Assembly: GCA_003144275.1 (NCBI GenBank)
Contig: NJBF01000001.1
Location: 62,001 to 126,000 of the forward strand
DNA: 64,000 nt
From: Candidatus Heimdallarchaeota archaeon B3_Heim
GTDB lineage: Archaea > Asgardarchaeota > Heimdallarchaeia > Hodarchaeales > Hodarchaeaceae
Direction: 5' to 3'
Shown here: in pieces, positions 26,703-35,149 of the stretch
Layout: every line of letters begins with the position of its first letter
Position numbering within the stretch: the stretch's first letter is position 1
Notes under the pieces: generated by a model
Told to the model about the DNA's origin: nothing
The model's database searches: none
What the model saw: only the letters and a program-made list of their open reading frames with translations
Position numbers and translations under genes: made by a program

Positions 26703-26870
26703 TTATATCAAATATTGTTGCTTTGCCGACAAAAAGTCAGTATTTAGAATAATTTCAAGAATTTCGACTCCTTCTTGAGTAAATGAAGCATTTTTCGATT
26801 TATACCGACAAGGAATTATCCTCGCAAAAACTACTATCAAGATAACTAATAAAATTACAATTTTAAACAT
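26703..26870 (-). CDS. Small single-pass membrane protein candidate, 55 aa
   Basis: ATG at 26870-26868, stop at 26705-26703. The N-terminus is one hydrophobic helix (FKIVILLVILIVVFARII), followed by a short basic segment and a helical tail (VEILEIILNTDFLSAKQQ). A TATA-like stretch (TTTAATAATTT on the minus strand, about 26898-26908) lies about 30 bp before the ATG, as expected for a leaderless archaeal mRNA. Unrecognised. Confidence 0.4.
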   Translation of the reverse strand: MFKIVILLVILIVVFARIIPCRYKSKNASFTQEGVEILEIILNTDFLSAKQQYLI

Positions 26871-27140
26871 AAGGAAATAGTTTTTTGACCAAATTATTAA
26901 ATAGATCTAATATTAAGGCTTTTAATAAATTAGATTTTTATGTTATCAGAGGTTTTTTAGGAAATATATCAAACTTCAAGAAAAGATCAAAAGACAATAT
27001 TAGAATTTCAGAAAAATGATGGAAAACTTCATCCTAGAGTTTAGTAACTCCAGAAAAGCATATTAAGAGTATGCAGATATCAAAAGATATGATAAGAACG
27101 ATATAATCTAATAAGGACTAATTAGAACCCGAATTAAATA
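26871..27140. other. Intergenic region before tRNA-Ser
   Basis: Very AT-rich spacer between the small membrane-protein candidate and tRNA-Ser. I see no convincing gene or structured RNA in it. The promoter for tRNA-Ser must lie near its right end. Confidence 0.4.
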
Positions 27141-27258
27141 GCCGGGGTATTCTAGTCCGGCAGGAAGCATGCCTGGAAATATCATGATAAGGATTCATCC
27201 TTTCAACTATAAAGCATGTGCTCTTTGAGCTCGAGAGTTCAAATCTCTCCCCCGGCGC
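27141..27258 (+). tRNA. tRNA-Ser(GGA) with intron
   Basis: The acceptor GCCGGGG pairs with CCCCGGC, and the discriminator is G73, as for Ser. The anticodon stem CATGC/GCATG closes loop CTGGAAA, giving anticodon GGA. An intron of about 34 nt (27179-27212) sits after position 37. The long variable arm is GCTC-TTT-GAGC, and the T arm is GAGAG-TTCAAAT-CTCTC. CCA is not encoded. Confidence 0.92.
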
Positions 27259-27373
27259 TTAATTCTGAATATTTCAGCCATCTAGATGTAATAATTATAA
27301 ATTGAAGATATTTACAGCAATTATTAGGAAATCTTCTATTTGAAAATCTCCTTTCAGAAGTTGGAGGAAACCG

Positions 27374-27484
27374 TTGAGTTCACCTGCATCAAATCTCGCA
27401 AAAAGCCACAATCTAATGAAATCGCGATATGTTCGTAACCATAATATAGGGTATTCAAACTCCTTTTCAACCAGAGGAGAATAG
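27374..27484 (+). CDS. Possible 36-aa peptide
   Basis: A TTG codon 6 nt after GGAGG (27363-27367) opens a 36-codon frame ending in TAG at 27482-27484 (begins MSSPASNLAKSHNLMKSRYV). It lies between tRNA-Ser and rps13 in a 300-bp stretch with no other gene. The ribosome-binding site is the only support. It could be a small ORF or a leader peptide of the ribosomal unit, or chance. Confidence 0.22.
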   Translation: MSSPASNLAKSHNLMKSRYVRNHNIGYSNSFSTRGE

Positions 27485-27558
27485 CAAAACGGATAACCCC
27501 TTAAAGTGTTTGATGTTCAAACTATTCATTATTAAACAAATATTAGTAGGAATGAATT

Positions 27559-28008
27559 TTGGAGTATAATCACCAATTAAGGATTGCAGGAGCCGATTGT
27601 CCAGGAAATTGGCTTGTAGCTCATGCTATTACCAAGATACGTGGAGTAGGCTACCGTCTTGCTACTCAGATTTGCCATAAAGCTGAAATCGATCCTGAAA
27701 TGCGATGTGGGTTCTTAACTGAAGACGAAGTTCAGTTAATAGAGGATGTTATTACAAATTGCTCCGCCTTCGATATCCCCGCATGGATGTTAAACCGTCA
27801 GAAGGATATTGAATCAGGTGAAGATTTGCATATAATAAGTAACGATTTAATTGATATAATTAGGCTTGATATTGAACGAGAGAAAAAGACCCGATCTTAT
27901 AGAGGAATTCGACACTACTTGGGTCTCCCTGTCCGTGGACAGAGAACAAAAACCTCTGGCCGTGGTGGAACCACGATAGGAGTGTCAAAAAAGAAAGTAA
28001 AGCAATAA
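27559..28008 (+). CDS. rps13: 30S ribosomal protein uS13
   Basis: A 149-residue small-subunit head protein. It has the HhH-like block AITKIRGVGYRLATQICH and the C-terminal GIRHYLGLPVRGQRTKTSGR then GGTTIGV with a basic tail that contacts tRNA. The start is TTG at 27559; the ATG at 27552 is out of frame and reaches a stop at once. First gene of rps13-rps4-rps11. Confidence 0.96.
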   Translation: MEYNHQLRIAGADCPGNWLVAHAITKIRGVGYRLATQICHKAEIDPEMRCGFLTEDEVQLIEDVITNCSAFDIPAWMLNRQKDIESGEDLHIISNDLIDIIRLDIEREKKTRSYRGIRHYLGLPVRGQRTKTSGRGGTTIGVSKKKVKQ

Positions 28009-28018
28009 GGTGAATAAA

Positions 28019-28576
28019 ATGGGAGATCCTAGAAAATTAAGAAAAAAACTTGAAGGTCCTCGCCATCCATTCAATAAAACACGTATTGAAGAAGAAATGC
28101 AGTATATGGGGCGGTTTGGGCTCAGAAATAAAAAAGAAATTTGGAAGGCTCAAACAATTCTTCGCAAATATAGATCAAGAGCTCGTGCATCTCTTGCTTT
28201 ACCAGAGTCCCAAAGAGAAACAGAAAGAAATAATCTAGTTAAGAAATTATTTCGTATGGGAATTATGGCAAACGAAGAGGGATTGACTGATGATGTTCTT
28301 TCTCTGAATGTAGAACAATTTTTAAAACGAAGATTACAATCTATTGTTCACGAACTCGGTTTAGCGAATACTCCTTGGCAAGCTCGACAAATGATTTGCC
28401 ATGGACACATTGCACTTGAAGGCCGAAAAGTTACTGCTCCTAGTTATCATGTGAAACGTGGTGAGGAAGAATCAATAACTTTTTCTCCAAGTTCTCCCTA
28501 TAATGATTCTGCACATCCAGCTTTGAGTGTACCCGCTTCAAGAGCTGTTAGACCTCCCCCCTCGGAGGAAAATTAA
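28019..28576 (+). CDS. rps4: 30S ribosomal protein uS4
   Basis: A 185-residue archaeal S4. It has GDPRKLRKKLEGPRHPFNKT at the N-terminus and an S4 RNA-binding domain at about 105-165 (LQSIVHELGLANTPWQARQM, GHIALEGRKVTAP). The ATG at 28019 with GGTGA 5 bp upstream is preferred over a GTG at 28010. An acidic, Pro-rich end follows. Binds 16S rRNA early in assembly. Confidence 0.96.
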   Translation: MGDPRKLRKKLEGPRHPFNKTRIEEEMQYMGRFGLRNKKEIWKAQTILRKYRSRARASLALPESQRETERNNLVKKLFRMGIMANEEGLTDDVLSLNVEQFLKRRLQSIVHELGLANTPWQARQMICHGHIALEGRKVTAPSYHVKRGEEESITFSPSSPYNDSAHPALSVPASRAVRPPPSEEN

Positions 28577-28604
28577 TCATTTTTGAACAAGTTGGTTATT
28601 AAAT

Positions 28605-29006
28605 ATGTCTAAAGCAAATAAAAATCCTTCTACTGGAGTTGCTCATATCTTAAGCTCTTATAATAATACAATAATAACTTTGACTGATATGACTGGCGCT
28701 GAAACCATTGCTAAATCTTCTGGCGGACAAGTTGTTCGTGCAGATCGCAACCAATCATCTCCTTATGCCGCAATGAAAGTTGGACATGAAATAGCTAGAG
28801 CTGCTAAAGAAAAAGGGATAAGGAAAATTGTGGTCAAAGTTAGAGCCCCTGGAGGTTCTGGTGCACGAAATCCTGGCCCAGGTGCTCAAGCAGCTATACG
28901 AGCCATTGCACGTTCCGGATTGCAAATCACACGAATTGAAGAAGTAACACCCATCCCTCACGATAGTACAAGACAACGTGGTGGAAGACGTGGACGTCGT
29001 GTATAA
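28605..29006 (+). CDS. rps11: 30S ribosomal protein uS11
   Basis: A 133-residue platform protein. It has [20 protein letters not shown], the conserved [37 protein letters not shown] and the basic C-terminus [18 protein letters not shown]. Full length. It ends the S13-S4-S11 group; rpoD and rpl18e, which often follow in archaea, are absent, and the convergent cbf5 comes next. Confidence 0.97.
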   Translation: MSKANKNPSTGVAHILSSYNNTIITLTDMTGAETIAKSSGGQVVRADRNQSSPYAAMKVGHEIARAAKEKGIRKIVVKVRAPGGSGARNPGPGAQAAIRAIARSGLQITRIEEVTPIPHDSTRQRGGRRGRRV

Positions 29007-29098
29007 GGTAAGAAAAAGCTGTTAGGTATTTTTTCTCCAAGTCTGTTAGGAAATTGAGCTGAAGATTTTTCTCCTCAGGAATTCTTTCAACTCGGAAC

Positions 29099-30073
29099 TC
29101 AAACTTTCTTCCAAGATGAGGGATAAGTTTCTTTTTCCATAAAAACAGCAATGGGTTTCGCACATATCCCATTTTTTAAATCCGCAATTTTTTTGCTTGT
29201 CAATATACTTCTTCCAAAAGCTACTAGTTCTCCTTTCATTGTAAGGATCGCCAGTAAAGAATTCTTATCAATATTTCTTGTGAACTGAATTATACCAGGA
29301 AGAGTTAGCTGGGCACCGTGACAAATTGCATCAACGGCTGAATCCCGTATGAATATTTTAGGTAAATGAACACAAATCGCTTCTATGGGTTGAATTATTT
29401 CACGAATTAGACTTTCATCGTCATTTTCATTATAATAATACCACGCATCAGTCAAATCTTGTAAAGTTCTACTCATATTTTCAGTAAATGGTCCTGTATG
29501 AGTACGTCTTAATTCATGCATATGTGCCCCAGTGCCTAGAATTAACCCAATATCATGACAAAGCTTACGAATATAAGTCCCTGCTTCACATTTAATTCTC
29601 AGTAAGGAATATTGAGATTCAAGATGTTCAACAAGCTCGAGTGAATAGATCTTTCTTACGCGTAATTGCCTTTTAACATTACTTCTAAGTGGAGGAGTTT
29701 GATAAATTTTCCCTCGAAATATTTCAAGTACTTTTTCTACCTCATTCTGTGTTCTAGGTTCATGAAGTTTCATAATGCAAATGTACTGCTTACCTGCAGG
29801 TAGTAATACTTGAAGTGATCGAGTTGCGCGACCAAGGGCGATAGGTAAGCATCCTGTGACGGCAGGATCAAGTGTACCACCATGACCGGCCCTTTTAATC
29901 CCTAGGATATGTTTTACCCACGCTGTAACTTCATGAGAGGTGGGATTCGCAGGTTTATCAAGATTTATTATCCCTAGTTTTAGAAGTTCTGCAATACTCC
30001 GTTTTTCTGGAGACAGACCATAATCAGGACTTGTATGGTAATTTGCAACCTTTACAAAAAAAGGGGAAGTCAT
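29099..30073 (-). CDS. cbf5: H/ACA RNP pseudouridine synthase Cbf5 (TruB family)
   Basis: A 324-residue catalytic subunit of archaeal H/ACA sRNPs, which also acts on tRNA U55. Catalytic Asp lies in GHGGTLDPAVTGCLPIALGR. Other blocks are INLDKPANPTSHEVTAWVK, RIKCEAGTYIRKLCHDIG, RRTHTGPF, and a C-terminal PUA domain (about 230-315, DSAVDAICHGAQLTLPGI, LVAFGRS). It follows rpl14e after 30 bp, a common archaeal neighbour. Confidence 0.95.
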   Translation of the reverse strand: MTSPFFVKVANYHTSPDYGLSPEKRSIAELLKLGIINLDKPANPTSHEVTAWVKHILGIKRAGHGGTLDPAVTGCLPIALGRATRSLQVLLPAGKQYICIMKLHEPRTQNEVEKVLEIFRGKIYQTPPLRSNVKRQLRVRKIYSLELVEHLESQYSLLRIKCEAGTYIRKLCHDIGLILGTGAHMHELRRTHTGPFTENMSRTLQDLTDAWYYYNENDDESLIREIIQPIEAICVHLPKIFIRDSAVDAICHGAQLTLPGIIQFTRNIDKNSLLAILTMKGELVAFGRSILTSKKIADLKNGICAKPIAVFMEKETYPSSWKKV

Positions 30074-30103
30074 AAAAAGACCCCAAATATGGAAAAAGAA
30101 GAT

Positions 30104-30382
30104 TCAGACAGTAATCTGTATAGGTTCTTTAATCGTTTCAAGGAGATCCGCTTTTTCAAGCGCTTTTTGTATTGCATCATCTTTTGCTCCCCGTTTGATA
30201 CTAATAATTGTATCTAAGGGACGAATGTGCTTTATATTACAGCGACGTCGTTTAACAGCGGATACACCACCACCGGAAATCAAAACAAAGTTTTGATCAA
30301 CTAAATCAACGATCACTGCTTTCATTAGCGCCTCGCGTCCGGCGGTCTTTACAATAACTCTACCAACTTCAATCGCAGCCAT
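30104..30382 (-). CDS. rpl14e: 50S ribosomal protein eL14
   Basis: A 92-residue protein with a KOW-like SH3 barrel: IEVGRVIVKTAGREALMKAV, IVDLVDQNFVLISGGGVSAV, KRRRCNIKHIRPLDTII. Archaeal/eukaryal-specific large-subunit protein. First gene of a two-gene unit with cbf5. Confidence 0.94.
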   Translation of the reverse strand: MAAIEVGRVIVKTAGREALMKAVIVDLVDQNFVLISGGGVSAVKRRRCNIKHIRPLDTIISIKRGAKDDAIQKALEKADLLETIKEPIQITV

Positions 30383-30922
30383 CTATATTCATTCCTCTAG
30401 TTAGAATACGCATCTTTTGAGATATAAGCAGAAAATGTACACAAATCTTTGCATGAACGGATGGGTGCCTTAAATTCTGCCTAAATTCAAGTATGGCCTT
30501 TTTTAAGTATAATTCATATAACTTTCTAACTGACAAAATAGCTAAATCAAATTAGAAGTGTCGAAATAAGCCCCTGAGATTGATAAATAGATCTTATAAG
30601 GGAAGAGTATTAATTCCCCTATTAATTCATCGGATCAGTTAAAAACACCTTAATTTTACTATCTTACAAAAAATAAATATTAACTCAAGCCCAAAAATAG
30701 CTATCTGTAAATTATTCTTAGAATAGGAGGAAGTTATTCAAAAATTCTTTGATATTTCCTTATCTCGTGAGTATCTATTCTCTTTTAGTGTTTTAAGATC
30801 GTCTCCAGATGATTCAGTCTATCTCTATTTACCATTTTCATGAATGATTATTTATTAAGAATGGATGAAACAGTCATAACTGAAGATTAGAATCACTCCT
30901 TTGTTATGGTTCGGGTTTAAAA
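30383..30922. other. Intergenic region between rpl14e and tRNA-Thr
   Basis: A 540-bp AT-rich stretch. It has an inverted repeat at about 30608-30632 (TTAATTCCCC/...TTAATTC region) and a GGAGG at 30726-30730 followed by an open frame (30736-30843, 36 codons) that has no ATG, GTG or TTG start. I see no confident gene in it. Confidence 0.4.
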
Positions 30923-31027
30923 GCTGCTGTGGCTTAGTTGGTAGAGCGACAGACTCGTAAGATTCATAGAAGATCATGATAACTCCGAGATATCTGTTGG
31001 CCGTGGGTTCAAGTCCCACCAGCAGCT
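30923..31027 (+). tRNA. tRNA-Thr(CGT) with intron
   Basis: Acceptor GCTGCTG pairs with CAGCAGC; discriminator T, as in archaeal tRNA-Thr. Anticodon stem ACAGA/TCTGT closes loop CTCGTAA, anticodon CGT. An intron of about 32 nt (30960-30991) follows position 37. T arm GTGGG-TTCAAGT-CCCAC. CCA is not encoded. Third intron-bearing tRNA in the window. Confidence 0.92.
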
Positions 31028-31045
31028 CTAATTCGCTATACATCT

Positions 31046-31903
31046 TTAAGAATTCTGATCTAACCATTTCATCTTAAAGAAGTCTGTAAAAGTGTAGATA
31101 GGAAAATCCGTGTAATGATCGATGATCTCAGTGATTTGTACTAGGGTATTCTTTTGATAATTTCTTACTATCTCTTTCTGATTCTCTGTTTTGACTAATG
31201 ACTCTAATTTCTGAAAATAATCATTGGTTCGTGTCTTCCATTCCCCCCTAGATCGTCTATCGATCCGATAGATGATCGGTGTTTCGATTTCCTCGATAAT
31301 AATACCATTCTGATGAACATAATGCCAAAATACTAAAGGAAAGGAATAGCCAGCGTGATCCATTTTTGAAGGAAGACTTCGGACTCTATATCCTTTTAAC
31401 CCACAAAAAGCATCAGTTATCTGAATATCAAATATTTCGTTTATTGTTCTAGTGAGAAACATATTCGTAACATATCTATCTACAGGAACTTTAGTATTAT
31501 CTTTCCAGAACCTGTACGTCAAATACCTACTTGTTGAAATTAGATCAAGTTCTGAATTTGTTGCCAATTTGTCAATTATCTCTTTAATGGTGAAAGGAGC
31601 ATGCTGTAAATCAGCATCGAATGTAATTAACACATCATACCCTTTCTTTGCTTCCTTAAACAAAGTGAGGATTGTGTTTCCATATCCTAGTGGCCCTCGC
31701 TCATGGCGAACGGTTTTTAGTCGATAGCTCAATGAAAGCTCTTCGTATATTTCACGGGATTGATCTGTACTTCCATCATCAGCGATAAGAACATCTACCT
31801 CGTAATTTTGACACTCTGAATGTAAAAACTTATAGAGAGAGACTAAACATTCATGGAGATATGCCTGTTCATTGTGCAGTGGAATGCCGATTAGAATTTT
31901 TAT
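31046..31903 (-). CDS. Family 2 glycosyltransferase (Dpm1-like) with apparent ATA start
   Basis: A 285-residue GT2 enzyme. Full N-terminus IKILIGIPLHNEQAYLHECL, first Asp pair in VLIADDGSTD, then the DxD motif in LITFDADLQHAP, and ITDAFCGLKGYRVRSLP as in dolichol-phosphate mannosyl/glucosyl transferases. The fold requires the segment before the first in-frame TTG (31732). Upstream, the frame has no ATG, GTG or TTG; instead ATA (31903-31901) lies 7 nt after GGAGG (31915-31911). A 6-codon ATG frame (31920) ends in a TAA overlapping the ATA, which could give translational coupling. No C-terminal membrane helices are seen, so it is a soluble or peripheral enzyme. Confidence 0.8.
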   Translation of the reverse strand: MKILIGIPLHNEQAYLHECLVSLYKFLHSECQNYEVDVLIADDGSTDQSREIYEELSLSYRLKTVRHERGPLGYGNTILTLFKEAKKGYDVLITFDADLQHAPFTIKEIIDKLATNSELDLISTSRYLTYRFWKDNTKVPVDRYVTNMFLTRTINEIFDIQITDAFCGLKGYRVRSLPSKMDHAGYSFPLVFWHYVHQNGIIIEEIETPIIYRIDRRSRGEWKTRTNDYFQKLESLVKTENQKEIVRNYQKNTLVQITEIIDHYTDFPIYTFTDFFKMKWLDQNS

Positions 31904-32329
31904 GTGGAATCCTCCGACATAAGGAAAGGTAATAAGGGGTGATATAGTGTCAATATAGAAAGACTAGGAGTTAGCTTATCAATCATTTTGATAAGTATAA
32001 AAAAACACATTCATAAAATCTATCTAATGAAGTGGAAAAAATTCTGGTAAAGGATTTTTTTTCTTTGTGAAAGATGTCTATAGGACTAAACTTGTTAAAC
32101 TGTTACAAATGGTTAATAGTAGGTTAATAAGGTCATTATAATCAATATAAAGCCGTTTATTTATTAGTAAAGTAAAGAATCTTAGAAATAGATTTTATTT
32201 GGAATGATCCTGTCGATAATAAGTTCATTTCAAACTGAAGTTTTCTGAAATCCTTTTAAAACTTCTATTTCTCGGGTAGAATAGAGTGTTCTAAGAACAT
32301 GGTGACAAATACGTCAATCAGATAGGAGA
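31904..32329. other. Divergent intergenic region
   Basis: A 426-bp AT-rich spacer between the glycosyltransferase and thioredoxin. Apart from the GGAGG and 6-codon frame just before the glycosyltransferase, I see no gene or structured RNA. Confidence 0.4.
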
Positions 32330-32770
32330 ATGGCAGATATATTGACTGAGTTTGATCCTGAACTTCAAGAGATTTTGAAAAGGAAGGCTTCATCTTTAAA
32401 AAAAGACGCATCTTTCTTCAATGAAGTGAATCAAAATGGAGTCACTCACGTTGACGATTCAAATATTGATAAGATTATTCAATCCTCTCCTCTACCTGTC
32501 TTAGTAGATTTTTCTGCTGATGCATGGTGCAGACCTTGTCAGGTAATGGCTCCAGTGTACGAAGAATTAAGCCACGAATATGCAAAAAAGGTTGTATTTC
32601 TTAAAATTAACACTGATCACAACCAACAAGCATCTGGTAGATATCGAATTTTTTCTGTACCTACTTTTATCATGTTTAAATCAGGTGAGCGAGTAGCGCA
32701 ACGAGCTGGCGCAGCTCCAAAAGCTAAATTTAAAACATGGATTGAGGAGATTTTATCAAGCAGTGCCTAA
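32330..32770 (+). CDS. Thioredoxin
   Basis: A 146-residue thioredoxin with active site SADAWCRPCQVMAPVY (Cys-Arg-Pro-Cys), the cis-Pro loop in FSVPTFIMFKSG, and a C-terminal helix. An N-terminal extension of about 40 residues is Lys/Glu-rich and has no signal peptide, so it is cytosolic. The reductase at 57798-58754 is a possible partner, though it is 25 kb away. Confidence 0.92.
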   Translation: MADILTEFDPELQEILKRKASSLKKDASFFNEVNQNGVTHVDDSNIDKIIQSSPLPVLVDFSADAWCRPCQVMAPVYEELSHEYAKKVVFLKINTDHNQQASGRYRIFSVPTFIMFKSGERVAQRAGAAPKAKFKTWIEEILSSSA

Positions 32771-32816
32771 TAATTTGAAATAGCATATAATGAAATACCA
32801 AGTAGTGTGAAGTATT

Positions 32817-32885
32817 TTGAGAGAAAAATGGAAGAAAAAACGGCTGAGAAAAAGAAAACGTAAAGAACGAAGAAGGAAAGGATAA
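32817..32885 (+). CDS. rpl41e: 50S ribosomal protein eL41 candidate, 22 aa
   Basis: A TTG at 32817 opens a 22-codon frame encoding MREKWKKKRLRKRKRKERRR then KG, ended by TAA at 32883-32885. It aligns almost without gaps to eukaryotic eL41, which begins MRAKWRKKRTRRLKRKRRK. The Trp at position 5 and the uninterrupted Lys/Arg helix are the hallmarks. eL41 is a tiny helix at the subunit interface. It lies 46 bp after thioredoxin on the same strand. The length is too short for statistics, but the match is specific. Confidence 0.75.
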   Translation: MREKWKKKRLRKRKRKERRRKG

Positions 32886-32986
32886 TCCCTCGTCTATTTT
32901 TCTGCAAGATATATGTCCCTAGTGATGATAAGACCTAAATCTTGCCACGATTACTTCTTTTGAACCATAAGGTGTGTTCACAAAAA

Positions 32987-34174
32987 ATGATCATTGGTGT
33001 GATAGGATCAAGGGGAACAGTACCGACTGCAAATAATGCCACGACGTCATTTTTGGTTGACAATAAATTTTTATTTGAATGTCCTTCAGAAATCGTTCAG
33101 TCTTTCCATAGGTTCCAGAAGAATTGGCTAAAAGTAATTGAAACTACAAAAAGCAGTGAACTTGAGGCTCTAGGTAGGCCAACTTTCGGTAAGATCTCAC
33201 ATATTATCCTTTCTCATCTTCATTTTGATCATTGGGGGGGACTCCCTCACATTTTACATCGCATTATGCTACTAGAAAGAGAAAAACGAGAAACTGAGCC
33301 ATTAAATCTTGTAATACCTAAAGGTTCCACAATTCCTTTACAACAACGCATGAAACAGGCATTCTCGCTTGATGACTCAAGTTTTCCACTCCTAGATGAT
33401 GAATTTCTATATAGGTTCCTTGCTATAGAAGTAGGATCTATTATAACTAAAGTTTTGAAGATTAAAGTGATTGAGGTTGGAGAAATAATTACTCCAGAAT
33501 CAGGATACACTCTTAGCTGTGAACATAATTTTCATCTTCCACAAGGATCTGTTGCTTATAAAATTTCTTTTAACAAAGTGAAACTTGATGTGAAAAAAGC
33601 TCAACAATTAGGAATACCCTTCAATTCAACTCTCAGACAAATTGAGGAAAGTAACTACCCTATACAAATTGAAGGAAACTCCATCAAACGATCAGATATT
33701 TTTCGGGATATAAAGGTTATTCTTGGATATTCCGGAGATACTGCACTTAATCCTAAAATTCTTGATTTTTTTTCCGATTGTAACGTGATCATTCATGAAA
33801 CGACTTATTTAGATTATGATGATAGTTATCATCTTGACCTACACACTGACCTTCAATCATTAGTTGAGGCATTAGTAGACTTCAAAGATTTATTTCTCCT
33901 TTTACCCATTCATTTTTCAATCCGTCATACTTCTAAGGAAATTAAACAAGCAATAGATCGAATTAAGAAGAAAAACTTCATGATTAGTAATACGATGACC
34001 ACATTTATTATTCATGTGGATAATGAATCGATTGTTGCCTTACATGATCATTTTTGTCCGACAAGGCAATATTTCTCGTATTCGCTGACCTCTCTCTCTT
34101 ACAATCTTAAAAAGCCTCTCTCTCTTACTTCTTCAACCATCCTGTCCAGAACTATTTGCCAAATAGTTGTCTGA
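32987..34174 (+). CDS. Metallo-beta-lactamase-fold hydrolase (RNase Z-like) with element-derived C-terminus
   Basis: The MBL fold starts at MIIGVIGSRGTVPTANNATT, so I choose the ATG at 32987; an upstream in-frame start at 32942 would add 15 residues. Metal ligands lie in ISHIILSHLHFDHWGGLPH, VILGYSGDTA and VIIHETTYLD, then LPIHFSIRH. The layout resembles RNase Z-like/ElaC-type hydrolases, with an inserted region at about 130-220. From 34045 the reading frame runs into a terminal-inverted-repeat element, so the last 43 residues (low-complexity SLTSLSYNLKKPLSLTSS) come from that element and the stop lies within its right end. Substrate unknown. Confidence 0.75.
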   Translation: MIIGVIGSRGTVPTANNATTSFLVDNKFLFECPSEIVQSFHRFQKNWLKVIETTKSSELEALGRPTFGKISHIILSHLHFDHWGGLPHILHRIMLLEREKRETEPLNLVIPKGSTIPLQQRMKQAFSLDDSSFPLLDDEFLYRFLAIEVGSIITKVLKIKVIEVGEIITPESGYTLSCEHNFHLPQGSVAYKISFNKVKLDVKKAQQLGIPFNSTLRQIEESNYPIQIEGNSIKRSDIFRDIKVILGYSGDTALNPKILDFFSDCNVIIHETTYLDYDDSYHLDLHTDLQSLVEALVDFKDLFLLLPIHFSIRHTSKEIKQAIDRIKKKNFMISNTMTTFIIHVDNESIVALHDHFCPTRQYFSYSLTSLSYNLKKPLSLTSSTILSRTICQIVV

Positions 34175-34186
34175 CAAATTTAGTCA
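34045..34186 (+). mobile_element. MITE-like element, short copy (142 bp)
   Basis: The left end TGATCATTTTTGTCCGACAA (34045-34064) is inverted at the right end as TTGTCTGACAAATTTAGTCA (34167-34186), giving imperfect 20-bp terminal inverted repeats. The inner side of the right end, CATCCTGTCCAGAA (34138-34151), matches the copy at 37872-38229 at the same 49-bp distance from the tip. The copy is 216 bp shorter inside than the other. It carries no transposase. It overlaps the 3' end of the MBL gene. Confidence 0.75.
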
Positions 34187-34199
34187 TGAAAAATCGAGT

Positions 34200-35006
34200 T
34201 CATGAAATACTTTCAAACCAAAGAGGTAAATTTGAATAACCAGCTTCTTTTGCAATTTTCCTTAAGAGTTTTACAGTTCCTGACCCATATTGAAGTGCTT
34301 TTTTAGGTTGATTGGAAATTTTTGCCGATAGTCCAAGATTTTCAGCCAAATTCCTAAGAAGAGCTTTTCGTATTGGTTGATCTTTATTTCCTATAATATG
34401 TTTCCTTATTGGTATAGATTGCGCAAATTTAATCACGGTGGGGGAAAGAAAAGGATATACTAAAGTTATTCCAATGTATTTTGCAATCTGTTTCTCCATT
34501 ATCATCTGATCAGTGACAAGTGAAAGTAAATCATTATGCATCATTTTACTTACTTCTGCTTCCTTAGACTCTCTGTACAGCTCAGCGTACTTCTTGTATC
34601 CTCCAAAAAGTTCATCTGCTCCCTGCCCTAGAAAAACAACTCTGACATTCTTCTGAGATAAAAACTTCATACCCACAAATAAGGGAATCGCAATAGCTAG
34701 CTTCCCTACATCAGAAACCACATTCATCTTAAAAATTCTTTCAATTGCCGAATTAACTAAAGAAGAGTCTAACAAACAGACATTAAGTTCAAATCCTAAT
34801 TCTCGACCCCCATTCAAGGCATTCTGGACATCATGGCTTTCTTTAACTCCAACTGTGACTGGTTTTATTCTATTTATACCTATTTCTTCAATTAGAATCT
34901 TTATTATAATTGAGGAGTCGATTCCCCCGCTGTAAAGGATACCTACCTCTTCAATACTAAGATTTTGATGAATAAAATCACTTAGATAGTCTTTTAATTG
35001 ATTCAA
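34200..35006 (-). CDS. Stand-alone asparagine-synthase-type PP-loop ATPase
   Basis: A 268-residue protein equal to only the synthetase domain of asparagine synthase B. It has the PP-loop ILYSGGIDSSIIIKIL and the family motif FLGQGADELFGGYKKY. The N-terminal glutaminase domain is absent, so it would need free ammonia or act as another amidating/adenylating enzyme. Full fold to the C-terminus (QPIRKALLRNLAENLGL, KKALQYGSG). The stop is 14 bp from the MITE-like element. Function beyond the family is uncertain. Confidence 0.85.
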   Translation of the reverse strand: MNQLKDYLSDFIHQNLSIEEVGILYSGGIDSSIIIKILIEEIGINRIKPVTVGVKESHDVQNALNGGRELGFELNVCLLDSSLVNSAIERIFKMNVVSDVGKLAIAIPLFVGMKFLSQKNVRVVFLGQGADELFGGYKKYAELYRESKEAEVSKMMHNDLLSLVTDQMIMEKQIAKYIGITLVYPFLSPTVIKFAQSIPIRKHIIGNKDQPIRKALLRNLAENLGLSAKISNQPKKALQYGSGTVKLLRKIAKEAGYSNLPLWFESIS

Positions 35007-35149
35007 GATAATTCTCCACCAGGGTCACTGACAACAAATAGTTTTTTGATGGTTTCCAATGTAAAAAATGAACAACCCTCATTATATATCTATGACGCAA
35101 AAAATTTATCACTTACTAAAAATTCTAAGAGATTCGATTATTAGATACT

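Noticed and set aside
30736..30843. 36-codon open frame after GGAGG
   Set aside because: It has no ATG, GTG or TTG start (only ATT/GTT) and no recognisable similarity; kept only as a note in the intergenic entry.
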